Shown: positions 1 to 6,608 of the stretch, piece after piece | How positions within the stretch are numbered: position 1 is the stretch's first letter | Layout of the letters: every line of letters begins with the position of its first letter | The notes under the pieces: model-generated | Seen by the model: the letters and a program-made list of their open reading frames with translations, nothing else | Databases searched by the model: none | Told to the model about the DNA's origin: nothing | Origin: Clostridiaceae bacterium UBA4839 | GTDB taxonomy: Bacteria; Bacillota; Clostridia; Clostridiales; Caloramatoraceae | DNA: 21,103 nt | Reading direction: 5' to 3' | NCBI GenBank assembly: GCA_002400085.1 | Contig: DHEX01000102.1 | Location: 16,289-37,391, forward strand | Program-made: the position numbers and the translations under genes

Positions 1-25
1 CTACAGCTGTCTGGCATTTTAATCA

Positions 26-1723
26 TCATTCAACTATTTTCATTAAAGCCTCTTCAAGCTTATCAACTTTTTCTTCTGCATCCTTTAAACTTTTTCCGCA
101 GCATGCAAAATAAAACTTAATTTTAGGTTCTGTACCAGATGGCCTTGCGGTAACTAAACTTCCATCTTCAAAGCAAAGCTGAATTACATTTGATTTTGGC
201 AGTTCAATATTTTTTTCATCATTATGAATTATATCTCTTTCTATTTTGCTTAAATAATCTTTTACCTTAATAACCTTAATTCCACATAATTCTTTTGGCG
301 TATTAATCCTTAAATTTTCCATAATAGAATTTATCCTTTGTGTTCCTTCAATGCCCTTCATTGTAAGAGACTTTAGCCCTTCCCTATAATAGCCGTACTT
401 TTCATATATATTAATTAAAGCATCATATAATGATAATCCCTTTTTCTTATAATATGCAGCCATTTCGCATATCAAAGATGAAGCAATTACAGCATCCTTA
501 TCCCTTACAAAATTCCCAAGCAAATAACCATAGCTTTCCTCAAATCCAATAATAAAGTTTTTCTTTCCCTCGTTCTCTTTAATTTTTTCACCTATATACT
601 TAAATCCAGTTAAAACATCAATTATCTCAACCCCGAAGTCATCGCAAATTTTTCTTGCAATTTCTGTTGTAACAATAGTTTTAACAACAAAGGGATTATT
701 GGGCATTTTCCCTAATTCCTTCAATTGACTTAATACATAGTATGTGAGCAAAGTTCCCGTCTGATTTCCAGTTAATACTCCAAAATTTCCATCCTTATCT
801 TTAACCACTATTCCGACCCTGTCACAATCTGGGTCAGTCCCAATGATCAAATCAACATCCTCATTTTTCGCCATTTTTAGTGCAATTCCAAACACTTCAG
901 GATCTTCAGGGTTTGGATATTTTACAGTACTAAAATTACTATCGGGCAGTTCCTGCTCCTTTACTACTTCAATATTTTTATATCCAAGTTCCCTTAAAAC
1001 CCTTCTTACTGGCTTATTTCCAGTTCCATGCAAAGGTGTATATATTACTTTAAGGTTATCCTTTCCATAATCAATAGCTTCTTTATTAATAGACAGCTTT
1101 TTTACAAGCTCAATATATTCATCCTCAACCGAGTCAGGAATAAAATTATAAAGCCCCTTTTTAACAGCATCATTATAATCCATAAATTCAATATTTTCAT
1201 ATTGAACTTTATTTATTTCATTTGAAATGCCTGCTGCATGCTCCTCAGTTATCTGTCCTCCATCATTCCAGTAAACCTTATATCCGTTATATTCTTTAGG
1301 ATTATGGCTTGCAGTTATTACAATGCCAGCAGATGCTTTTAAGTTCCTGACAGCAAAAGAAAGCATAGGTGTAGGCTTTAATTCTTTGTAAATATAAGTT
1401 TTTATTCCCTTCGCATTAAGAACTAATGCAGATTCTCTTGCAAAAACATCCGAATACTTCCTTGAATCATAGGCAATTGCAACAGAAGCATTTTTTCCAC
1501 TGTTTTTCATAATATAATTAGCCAATCCTAATGTAGCTTTCCTTACAGTATAAATGTTCATTCTGTTTGTTCCAAATCCTATAATCCCTCTTAATCCTCC
1601 AGTCCCAAATTCTAATTCCTTGTAAAATCTATCCTTTATTTCTTCATCGTCTAAATTGGAAAGCTCTTTTTTTACATCATCTCCAAATGTAAGCCATTTA
1701 TTATACATCTTCATATAGTCCAT
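26..1723 (-). CDS. pgcA: Alpha-phosphoglucomutase / phosphohexomutase
   Basis: This cytoplasmic enzyme of the alpha-D-phosphohexomutase superfamily should interconvert glucose-1-phosphate and glucose-6-phosphate, linking glycolysis to UDP-glucose, wall polymer and storage-sugar synthesis. All four family loops are visible in order: the phosphoserine loop TASHNPKEYNGYK with Ser139, the metal loop DPDCDR (Asp297, Asp299, Asp301), the sugar-specificity loop GFEES (393-397) and the phosphate loop RPSGTEPK (527-534). The 565 residues fit the PgcA-type bacterial phosphoglucomutases (about 570-580) rather than the shorter GlmM enzymes (about 450). The ATG is preceded by GGAGG at good spacing. It lies 22 bp after the TPR gene on the same strand, so the two are probably co-transcribed. 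Phosphomannomutase activity cannot be excluded. The gene ends 25 bp inside the window edge, so its terminator is not seen. Confidence 0.93.
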   Translation of the reverse strand: MDYMKMYNKWLTFGDDVKKELSNLDDEEIKDRFYKELEFGTGGLRGIIGFGTNRMNIYTVRKATLGLANYIMKNSGKNASVAIAYDSRKYSDVFARESALVLNAKGIKTYIYKELKPTPMLSFAVRNLKASAGIVITASHNPKEYNGYKVYWNDGGQITEEHAAGISNEINKVQYENIEFMDYNDAVKKGLYNFIPDSVEDEYIELVKKLSINKEAIDYGKDNLKVIYTPLHGTGNKPVRRVLRELGYKNIEVVKEQELPDSNFSTVKYPNPEDPEVFGIALKMAKNEDVDLIIGTDPDCDRVGIVVKDKDGNFGVLTGNQTGTLLTYYVLSQLKELGKMPNNPFVVKTIVTTEIARKICDDFGVEIIDVLTGFKYIGEKIKENEGKKNFIIGFEESYGYLLGNFVRDKDAVIASSLICEMAAYYKKKGLSLYDALINIYEKYGYYREGLKSLTMKGIEGTQRINSIMENLRINTPKELCGIKVIKVKDYLSKIERDIIHNDEKNIELPKSNVIQLCFEDGSLVTARPSGTEPKIKFYFACCGKSLKDAEEKVDKLEEALMKIVE

Positions 1724-1745
1724 AAAAATTCCTCCAACTAAATAT

Positions 1746-2810
1746 TTAAATATTTTTTAATTTACTTAGCCATTCTTCTGCGATTTTATCATCAGGATTT
1801 AAACTAAATGCCCTTTCAAAATTTGTCTTTGCTTCATCAAACATTCCAAGATTAAGATAGCAAACTGCAATATTACAAATTATTGCCTCATTATCAGGTG
1901 CAATTTTTAAAGCTTCTTGAAAATATTTCAAAGCTGGTCCAAACTTTTTTAAGGATGCAAGATCTAATGCAATCTCAGATAAGACATTAGCAGTTCTGCC
2001 ATAATTAATTAAATCTTTCAAGTAAACAAGGGCATCCTCAAAATTTCCAGACTGCCTGAGTGCTATAGCAGTATAAAATTTAGCATTAGGGTCATCAGGA
2101 TTATCATTACAATAAGTAATTAAATATTTTAAAGCCTGCGCACCATGACCCTGCTTTACCATTGCAACAGCATTATCATAATTTTCTACAGCATCTATTT
2201 CTTTAAGAATTTTAACTGATTCTTCGCCATAATCCTTATCATGCTTGCACATTGATAGGTAATGTTTTGCCATATCTAAATCCTTATCTGTGTAATACTT
2301 TCCAAGGTTGAAATTTGCAGGAATAAAGCCTGGATAATTTTCAGTAATCCTTTTTAGGCTTTCTACTATTTCTGGGACAAAAAAGTCCTGCTTCGTTTCA
2401 TCATAAATATTCATAAGAATTACACATCTATTATATAAATTTGATTTGTTTGGATTTAGAATACATAATGTGCTTGCATATATAAGTGCCCTTTTTTTAT
2501 CATCCTTAGCACTCTTTTCAATTTCCAAAATCAAATAGTTTTCAATTCCATCAATTGATTTTAATTTTTCTATATAATTTTGGTTATATTTAAATTTTTC
2601 ATCACAACATAATACATAAACCATTCCATTTATCAAAAAAGTAACTGGTATCTCATCATGACCATTTTTAGCAACTTTTACTATATCATTTGAGCTAATA
2701 GGATATTCTCCCTTTTCAATTTTTTTACCATTAGCAAATGTAATATCCCTCCCTATTTCTACAAACAATATATTACCGAGTTCATTTTTAAGATATTGAT
2801 GAAAGTCCAT
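1746..2810 (-). CDS. TPR-repeat protein with an unrecognised N-terminal region
   Basis: This is a soluble 354-residue protein without signal peptide or membrane segments. The C-terminal part (about 215-350) holds tandem tetratricopeptide repeats, for example LKYFQEALKIAPDNEAIICN and the next unit ending FERAFSLNPDD. Such helical repeats normally act as protein-protein scaffolds. Residues 1-95 are a mixed alpha/beta stretch that I do not recognise, and 95-210 look helical with degenerate repeats. The start follows AGGGTGAT. The gene is first of a likely two-gene unit with pgcA. The region upstream offers competing sigma-A-like sites (for example TTGTTT-17-TAAAAT on the minus strand), none decisive. 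The partner and role are unknown. The pgcA linkage suggests no mechanism, because TPR proteins are often only positional neighbours. Confidence 0.8.
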   Translation of the reverse strand: MDFHQYLKNELGNILFVEIGRDITFANGKKIEKGEYPISSNDIVKVAKNGHDEIPVTFLINGMVYVLCCDEKFKYNQNYIEKLKSIDGIENYLILEIEKSAKDDKKRALIYASTLCILNPNKSNLYNRCVILMNIYDETKQDFFVPEIVESLKRITENYPGFIPANFNLGKYYTDKDLDMAKHYLSMCKHDKDYGEESVKILKEIDAVENYDNAVAMVKQGHGAQALKYLITYCNDNPDDPNAKFYTAIALRQSGNFEDALVYLKDLINYGRTANVLSEIALDLASLKKFGPALKYFQEALKIAPDNEAIICNIAVCYLNLGMFDEAKTNFERAFSLNPDDKIAEEWLSKLKNI

Positions 2811-3139
2811 AATATCACCCTGCTTTTTATATATAATACAATTATTTTAATATAACGATAATAAATAAACAAGGAGGCATCTATTTATTTAAAAAGTATA
2901 TTCTATATCAAGGAAAAAATTATGGCTAATTGCAAGACTAATTAGGCCGAAAAATAAAAAGAGGTTTGATTTACTTTTGCAATTAAATTAAGTAAAAATT
3001 ATTTTTATTTTTTGAAAAATTATAATTGCATTTTAGCATTTATTATTCTATAATAAAATAGATTTTTTAAATAGAAGCAAACCTTGATTTTTCAAGGATT
3101 ATATAGTTCTAAATATTAAGAAAGAAGGTGTATATTTAA
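2811..3139. other. Divergent intergenic region between the TPR gene and speA
   Basis: This 329-bp AT-rich region separates the leftward TPR/pgcA unit from rightward speA. It contains the speA promoter (3026-3054) and a 79-nt leader. It also has an 8-bp inverted repeat TGCAATTA/TAATTGCA (from about 2979 and ending about 3030), and a short hairpin CCTTGA-tttt-TCAAGG (about 3081-3096) inside the leader that lacks a T-run. A 7-bp complementarity AGGTTTG (about 2962) / CAAACCT (about 3078) spans the promoter, but half of it would not be transcribed from that promoter. No known riboswitch class was recognised. Confidence 0.5.
3026..3054 (+). promoter_or_regulatory. Sigma-A promoter of speA
   Basis: TTGCAT (3026-3031) and a perfect TATAAT (3049-3054) are separated by 17 bp, placing the start of transcription near 3061 and leaving about 79 nt of leader before the speA start codon. 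The -35 overlaps the right arm of the TGCAATTA/TAATTGCA inverted repeat, so that repeat could be an operator. This regulatory role is inference. Confidence 0.75.
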
Positions 3140-4606
3140 TTGTATAAGATGGATCAAAGTCAAACTCCAATATTTGACTCCTTAATGGAATATGTAAACA
3201 GGGATACTATTCCTTTCCACGTTCCTGGGCATAAAAAAGGAGTGGGAATGGATAGTAAGTTTAAGGATTTTGTTGGAACTAATGTACTTTCAATTGACGT
3301 AACAGTTTTCAAGTTAGTAGACAGCCTTCATCATCCAACTGGTCCTATAAAAAAAGCAATGGAACTTGCAGCAGATGCCTATGGCTCAGATATGGCATTT
3401 ATTTCTGTCAATGGGACTTCAGGTGCAATACAGGCAATGATACTTGCAGTAGTAAAAGCTGGTGAAAAAATAATTGTTCCAAGAAATGTTCATAAATCCG
3501 TTACATCAGGAATAATTTTAAGTGGTGCAACCCCTGTATTTATGCAGCCAGAAATAGATAAAAATGTCGGCATAGCTCATGGGGTAACTCCTGAAACAGT
3601 TGAAAAAACATTAAAAGAAAATCCAGATGCTAAAGCAGTTTTAATTATAAATCCAACTTATTATGGTGTAGCCGCAGACATTAAAAAAATTGCTGAGATT
3701 GTCCACAGTTATAATATTCCCCTTATAGTTGATGAAGCTCATGGACCTCATTTAGGATTCATAGATGAACTGCCAATGTCTGCAATGCAGGCTGGGGCAG
3801 ATATGTGCGCCCAAAGCACTCATAAAATAATTGGCTCCATGACCCAAAGTTCATTTTTACAGGTTAGAGGGGAAAGAATTGATATAAATAGAGTTCAACA
3901 AATAATGAATTTGCTTCAAACTACCAGTCCTTCCTACGTTTTAATGGCTTCTCTTGATGTAGCAAGAATGCAGGTAGCAACAAAAGGAAAAGAGCTTTTA
4001 AATTATGCAATTTCTCTGGCTAACTATGCAAGAGAAGAAATAAATAAGATACCAGGACTTTATTGTTTTGGAAAAGATATATTAGGAAACCCAGGCGTAT
4101 ATGCACTTGATCCAACAAAAATTACTATAACATGCAAAGGTTTGGGCCTTACTGGATATGAATTAGATCAAATATTAGCAAATGATTATCATATACAGGT
4201 TGAAATGTCTGATTTATATAATGTCCTTGCTGTTGGCTCTTTTGGTGATACAAAAGAAAGCATCGGTAAACTAATTGAAGCACTTAAGGAAATAAGTAAA
4301 AAATATTATGGGACAAAGCCTGTTATTGGTGAAGCTATAGATATACCAAGTATACCTAAGAGAGTTCTTACACCAAGGGAAGCTTTCTACGGAAAAACAA
4401 AGTGTGTTAAGCTCGATGACAGCATTGGAAAAGTTTCTGCAGAATTTCTCCTTGCATATCCTCCAGGAATTCCTATAGTATGCCCAGGGGAAATCATAAC
4501 TCATGAAATAATTGATTATGTAAAGGTACTTAAAGAAGCAAATCTATACGTCCAAGGAACAGAAGATCCTGAAGTTGAAACAATTAAAGTTGTTGAAATA
4601 GATTAA
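3140..4606 (+). CDS. speA: Orn/Lys/Arg decarboxylase family, probably arginine decarboxylase
   Basis: This fold-type I PLP enzyme should decarboxylate a basic amino acid, most likely arginine to agmatine, the first step of polyamine synthesis. The sequence has the family hallmarks: HVPGHKKG near the N terminus, the cofactor site VDEAH (Asp198), the Schiff-base lysine in STHK (Lys229) followed by SMTQSS, and a C-terminal domain with AYPPGIPIVCPGE. At 488 residues without an N-terminal wing domain it matches the short Bacillus-type SpeA, which shares strings such as VELSDLYN and NPTY(Y/F)GVAAD. The TTG at 3140 is preferred because AGAAGGTG lies 9 nt upstream; the in-frame ATG at 3149 would be 18 nt away. 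The gene has its own promoter and ends before a large hairpin. Lysine or ornithine as substrate cannot be excluded from sequence. Confidence 0.88.
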   Translation: MYKMDQSQTPIFDSLMEYVNRDTIPFHVPGHKKGVGMDSKFKDFVGTNVLSIDVTVFKLVDSLHHPTGPIKKAMELAADAYGSDMAFISVNGTSGAIQAMILAVVKAGEKIIVPRNVHKSVTSGIILSGATPVFMQPEIDKNVGIAHGVTPETVEKTLKENPDAKAVLIINPTYYGVAADIKKIAEIVHSYNIPLIVDEAHGPHLGFIDELPMSAMQAGADMCAQSTHKIIGSMTQSSFLQVRGERIDINRVQQIMNLLQTTSPSYVLMASLDVARMQVATKGKELLNYAISLANYAREEINKIPGLYCFGKDILGNPGVYALDPTKITITCKGLGLTGYELDQILANDYHIQVEMSDLYNVLAVGSFGDTKESIGKLIEALKEISKKYYGTKPVIGEAIDIPSIPKRVLTPREAFYGKTKCVKLDDSIGKVSAEFLLAYPPGIPIVCPGEIITHEIIDYVKVLKEANLYVQGTEDPEVETIKVVEID

Positions 4607-4620
4607 TTCAGATTAATTCA
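4601..4620 (+). repeat. Perfect 10-bp tandem duplication over the speA stop codon
   Basis: GATTAATTCA occurs twice in a row. The first copy supplies the last Asp codon and the TAA stop; the second lies just after it. It looks like a replication-slippage duplication that left the protein unchanged. Confidence 0.85.
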
Positions 4621-4629
4621 CGCATATTA

Positions 4630-4740
4630 AAAGACTGCCAAATGAACTGCTCCCTTCCAAGCAAACAAGTTTTTATTATTTTACTTGTCTGCCTGTAAGG
4701 GAGCATATCAAAATGGCAGTCTTTATTTATTTATTTTTTC
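4630..4740. terminator. Three-tier hairpin terminator between convergent genes
   Basis: Three nested stems share one axis. The outer stem is AAAGACTGCCA (4630-4640) with TGGCAGTCTTT (4714-4724), 11 bp perfect. The middle stem is TGCTCCCTT (4648-4656) with AAGGGAGCA (4697-4705), 9 bp perfect. The inner stem is 4659-4670 with 4683-4694, 10 of 12 pairs, closing a 12-nt T-rich loop. A T-rich tail follows on the plus strand. Lying between the ends of speA and the leftward gene at 4727, it probably terminates transcription, perhaps in both directions. It is much longer than a standard intrinsic terminator. Confidence 0.7.
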
Positions 4741-5572
4741 TTACTAAAGAGATCCTTTCTTCAATCTTGTCCTTTTCAAGATTATTAAAATATTTAATAT
4801 ATTCATTTTCATTCAAATTAATTACTTTATCATATAATGCCAATAAATTGCATGCATAATCAATAAATGTTTCAAGTCTTAATGACATCTTTTTAATGCC
4901 TGGGCTTGTCATAGTAGTAGCAATACTTCTTTTTTCATGATTGATTTTTTTTCTTATACCACCATAATAATCTCTTCCTTTATCAAACAGCTTAACAATC
5001 CTAAAATTCTGCATAAAAACTTCATTATAATAAGTTTTAATCTCGTCCATCATTTTTTCCGTAAAAACTACTTCTTCCATTCCTTCATAACTTCTAATCT
5101 TATCTATATATTTTTGAACAATTTCCCTGTTTGCAATCTTATAATCTATGTGTTTATTTAAAATATCTATAATTTCATCGCAGCCAGCTACATTCTCATC
5201 CTTGAATAGTTTAAGGGCAGGAATCATCGCATCATATTGCTCTTTTTTTTCCTTAATTTTTTCATCAGATTCAATAAATCCTTCATAAGTTTTAATAGAA
5301 TTTTCATCAAAAAAAGTTTCAGCTCTATACCCTATTTTTGTGAGGGCTTTTATGGTATATTCATTGTTTACTATATTACCATCATCTGTTATATAGCAAA
5401 TTCCACTTATTTTCTTACCATTTACGCCCAAAAAAGATTTGTAATATGCTATCTGTCTATAGTTTATACCATCAAAGTTTAATTTTTGTGATACTTTATA
5501 TATCTCACCTGATTTCTTATTTATTGATGCAGCTCCTTTAAATTTCTTATCGTCATTCATATAGAAGTACAT
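4727..5572 (-). CDS. Conserved-looking hypothetical protein, no family recognised
   Basis: I do not recognise this 281-residue protein. It starts at an ATG with an excellent AAAGGAGG 7-8 nt upstream, has codon usage like its neighbours and no frame damage, so it is very likely a real gene. It is rich in Lys, Glu, Ile and Tyr, has no signal peptide, membrane segment or Cys cluster, and the region from about residue 90 is mostly predicted-helical by eye, with EKKEQYD and GMEEVVFTEKMMDE segments. The N-terminal 75 residues look beta-rich (KFKGAASINKKSGEIYKVSQ). It is monocistronic: convergent with speA on one side, and separated from iorB by a 450-bp inverted-repeat-bounded segment on the other. 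Its promoter must lie in or beyond that segment. No function is proposed. Confidence 0.8.
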   Translation of the reverse strand: MYFYMNDDKKFKGAASINKKSGEIYKVSQKLNFDGINYRQIAYYKSFLGVNGKKISGICYITDDGNIVNNEYTIKALTKIGYRAETFFDENSIKTYEGFIESDEKIKEKKEQYDAMIPALKLFKDENVAGCDEIIDILNKHIDYKIANREIVQKYIDKIRSYEGMEEVVFTEKMMDEIKTYYNEVFMQNFRIVKLFDKGRDYYGGIRKKINHEKRSIATTMTSPGIKKMSLRLETFIDYACNLLALYDKVINLNENEYIKYFNNLEKDKIEERISLVRKNK

Positions 5573-5587
5573 AGTATTCCTCCTTTA

Positions 5588-5604
5588 TGGGACATATAAC
5601 AACT
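5588..5604 (+). repeat. Left 17-bp inverted repeat
   Basis: TGGGACATATAACAACT lies between the orphan gene's ribosome site and the rest of the segment, and is perfectly repeated in inverted orientation at 6024-6040. The match stops exactly at these limits on both sides. Confidence 0.9.
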
Positions 5605-5758
5605 GTTTTCCACCGCCGTTATCAAGCCTATTCATCATTTTAAAATTGACTTCTTCCCTTTTTTATATTGTGTTTTCTCTAAACAGCCGATAATTTTCCC
5701 TTAATTAGCATTTTAGCTCTATATCGTTTTTATTTTAAGCTTGTACACTTTAGAAATA

Positions 5759-5787
5759 AGTATAACAAATAATCCCTCTTTTGAAAA
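5759..5787 (-). promoter_or_regulatory. Possible promoter inside the inverted-repeat segment
   Basis: On the minus strand, TTTTCA-17-TATACT with an extended TGn in front of the -10 points toward the orphan gene at 4727-5572. The -35 is weak and the leader would be about 180 nt. If the segment inverts, this promoter would face iorB instead. Confidence 0.35.
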
Positions 5788-5881
5788 CAAAATAAACTTT
5801 ATAAAAATCTCCCCCAATGCAGCAAAGTTTTGATACTCTTGACTGAGTGATATTTTCTAAAAATTTGCATCTTGGCAAGAA

Positions 5882-5940
5882 AATCACCTCATTTCAAGTT
5901 AATTTTACTGTTTATAGTATTTACCTAAAATGAGGTGATT
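5882..5940. repeat. 13-bp perfect stem with 33-nt loop inside the segment
   Basis: AATCACCTCATTT (5882-5894) pairs perfectly with AAATGAGGTGATT (5928-5940). Read leftward it follows iorB by about 90 nt and is followed by TTTTCTT, so it may act as a weak terminator for ptb-iorA-iorB. It could equally be an internal feature of the element. Confidence 0.5.
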
Positions 5941-6023
5941 ATTCGAAATATATGGCAAAATATAAAAATACTTATCCGTCCCAAACTTTCCAAATTTTCA
6001 GAAGAGTACTCATCTGTCCTAAG

Positions 6024-6040
6024 AGTTGTTATATGTCCCA
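6024..6040 (-). repeat. Right 17-bp inverted repeat, overlapping the iorB 3' end
   Basis: This is the exact reverse complement of 5588-5604. Read on the minus strand it encodes Trp-Asp-Ile-stop, the end of IorB. Two degenerate partial copies follow further in, with GGAC cores at about 6020 and 5982, spaced 19 and 38 nt. Confidence 0.9.
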
Positions 6041-6607
6041 GGTTCCAATTCCGGCTTTTAGGGCTTTTACGTTTAGAGAATAGAACTTTTCTGGTACATT
6101 TTCTTTAATTACGCTATCCCAATCCATATTTTCTAAGCCTAAAGCTTTAATCAATGATCCTAACATAACAACATTTTGAGCTTTGATATTTCCGAGACCC
6201 TCTGCTATTTCCGCTGCTTTTAATGCCTTAGTCTTGGGAACACTTTCCTGCAGCTTTTCAATTATATTTTCAGGGTATTGTTCTGCTCCAATTAAAATTG
6301 GAAGAGAGTATATCTCATAGTCATTTACAACAAGACTTCCGCCTTCCTTTAAATATTTCAAATATCTTACAGCTTCAATTTTTTCAAAAGCTACGATAAC
6401 ATCTGCTTCTCCATCTCCAATAAGCGGTGAATAAACCTTTTCCCCATATCTCACCTGTGTTGTAACACTTCCACCCCTCTGAGCCATACCATGAACTTCA
6501 GACATCTTTACATCATATCCAAATTTAATAAGCCCCTGTGTCAATATCTTTGAAGCAAGGATTATACCTTGACCACCAACACCAACAAATAATATACTTT
6601 TAACCAT
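6029..6607 (-). CDS. iorB: Indolepyruvate:ferredoxin oxidoreductase, beta subunit
   Basis: This is the small subunit of the oxygen-sensitive enzyme that oxidatively decarboxylates indolepyruvate and other aryl 2-oxoacids to aryl-acetyl-CoA, passing electrons to ferredoxin. It belongs to the 2-oxoacid oxidoreductase gamma-type family: GVGGQGIILASKIL near the N terminus, SEVHGMAQRGGSV, and the C-terminal EIAEGLGN...NVVMLGSLIKALG. I place the start at the ATG at 6607, giving 192 residues. The longer reading from 6697 only adds 30 residues that overlap iorA out of frame, while the ATG at 6607 lies 1 nt after the iorA stop and has GGTGG upstream inside iorA. Translational coupling is likely. The last residues Trp-Asp-Ile come from the right inverted repeat, so the C-terminal tail may have been replaced. 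Confidence 0.93.
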   Translation of the reverse strand: MVKSILFVGVGGQGIILASKILTQGLIKFGYDVKMSEVHGMAQRGGSVTTQVRYGEKVYSPLIGDGEADVIVAFEKIEAVRYLKYLKEGGSLVVNDYEIYSLPILIGAEQYPENIIEKLQESVPKTKALKAAEIAEGLGNIKAQNVVMLGSLIKALGLENMDWDSVIKENVPEKFYSLNVKALKAGIGTWDI

Positions 6608-6608
6608 A

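Larger units (their letters stand above)
5588..6040. mobile_element. 453-bp segment bounded by perfect 17-bp inverted repeats
   Basis: TGGGACATATAACAACT (5588-5604) and its exact reverse complement (6024-6040) bound a segment with no ORF of convincing length. The left repeat lies 15 bp before the orphan gene's start; the right repeat supplies the last three codons and stop of iorB. The ends read TG...CA as in many transposable elements, yet no target-site duplication is obvious next to them. It could be a non-autonomous or decayed element, or an invertible switch of the kind known in clostridia. No recombinase or transposase is encoded here. The repeats are certain; the interpretation is open. 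Confidence 0.6.

Noticed and set aside
2920..2946. Mini-ORF MANCKTN behind AAGGA upstream of speA
   Set aside because: Seven codons is too short to support, and it lies upstream of the mapped-looking promoter, so it would not be in the speA transcript.
5585..5640. Mini-ORF MMNRLDNGGGKQLLYVP ending just before the orphan gene's ribosome site
   Set aside because: Its last codons are the inverted repeat itself and no good ribosome site precedes it; a leader peptide cannot be supported.
5810..5880. Mini-ORF starting MQIFRKYHSV on the minus strand within the inverted-repeat segment, behind GAGGTGATT
   Set aside because: Only 23 codons, no recognisable transposase or recombinase similarity; kept only as a possible relic.
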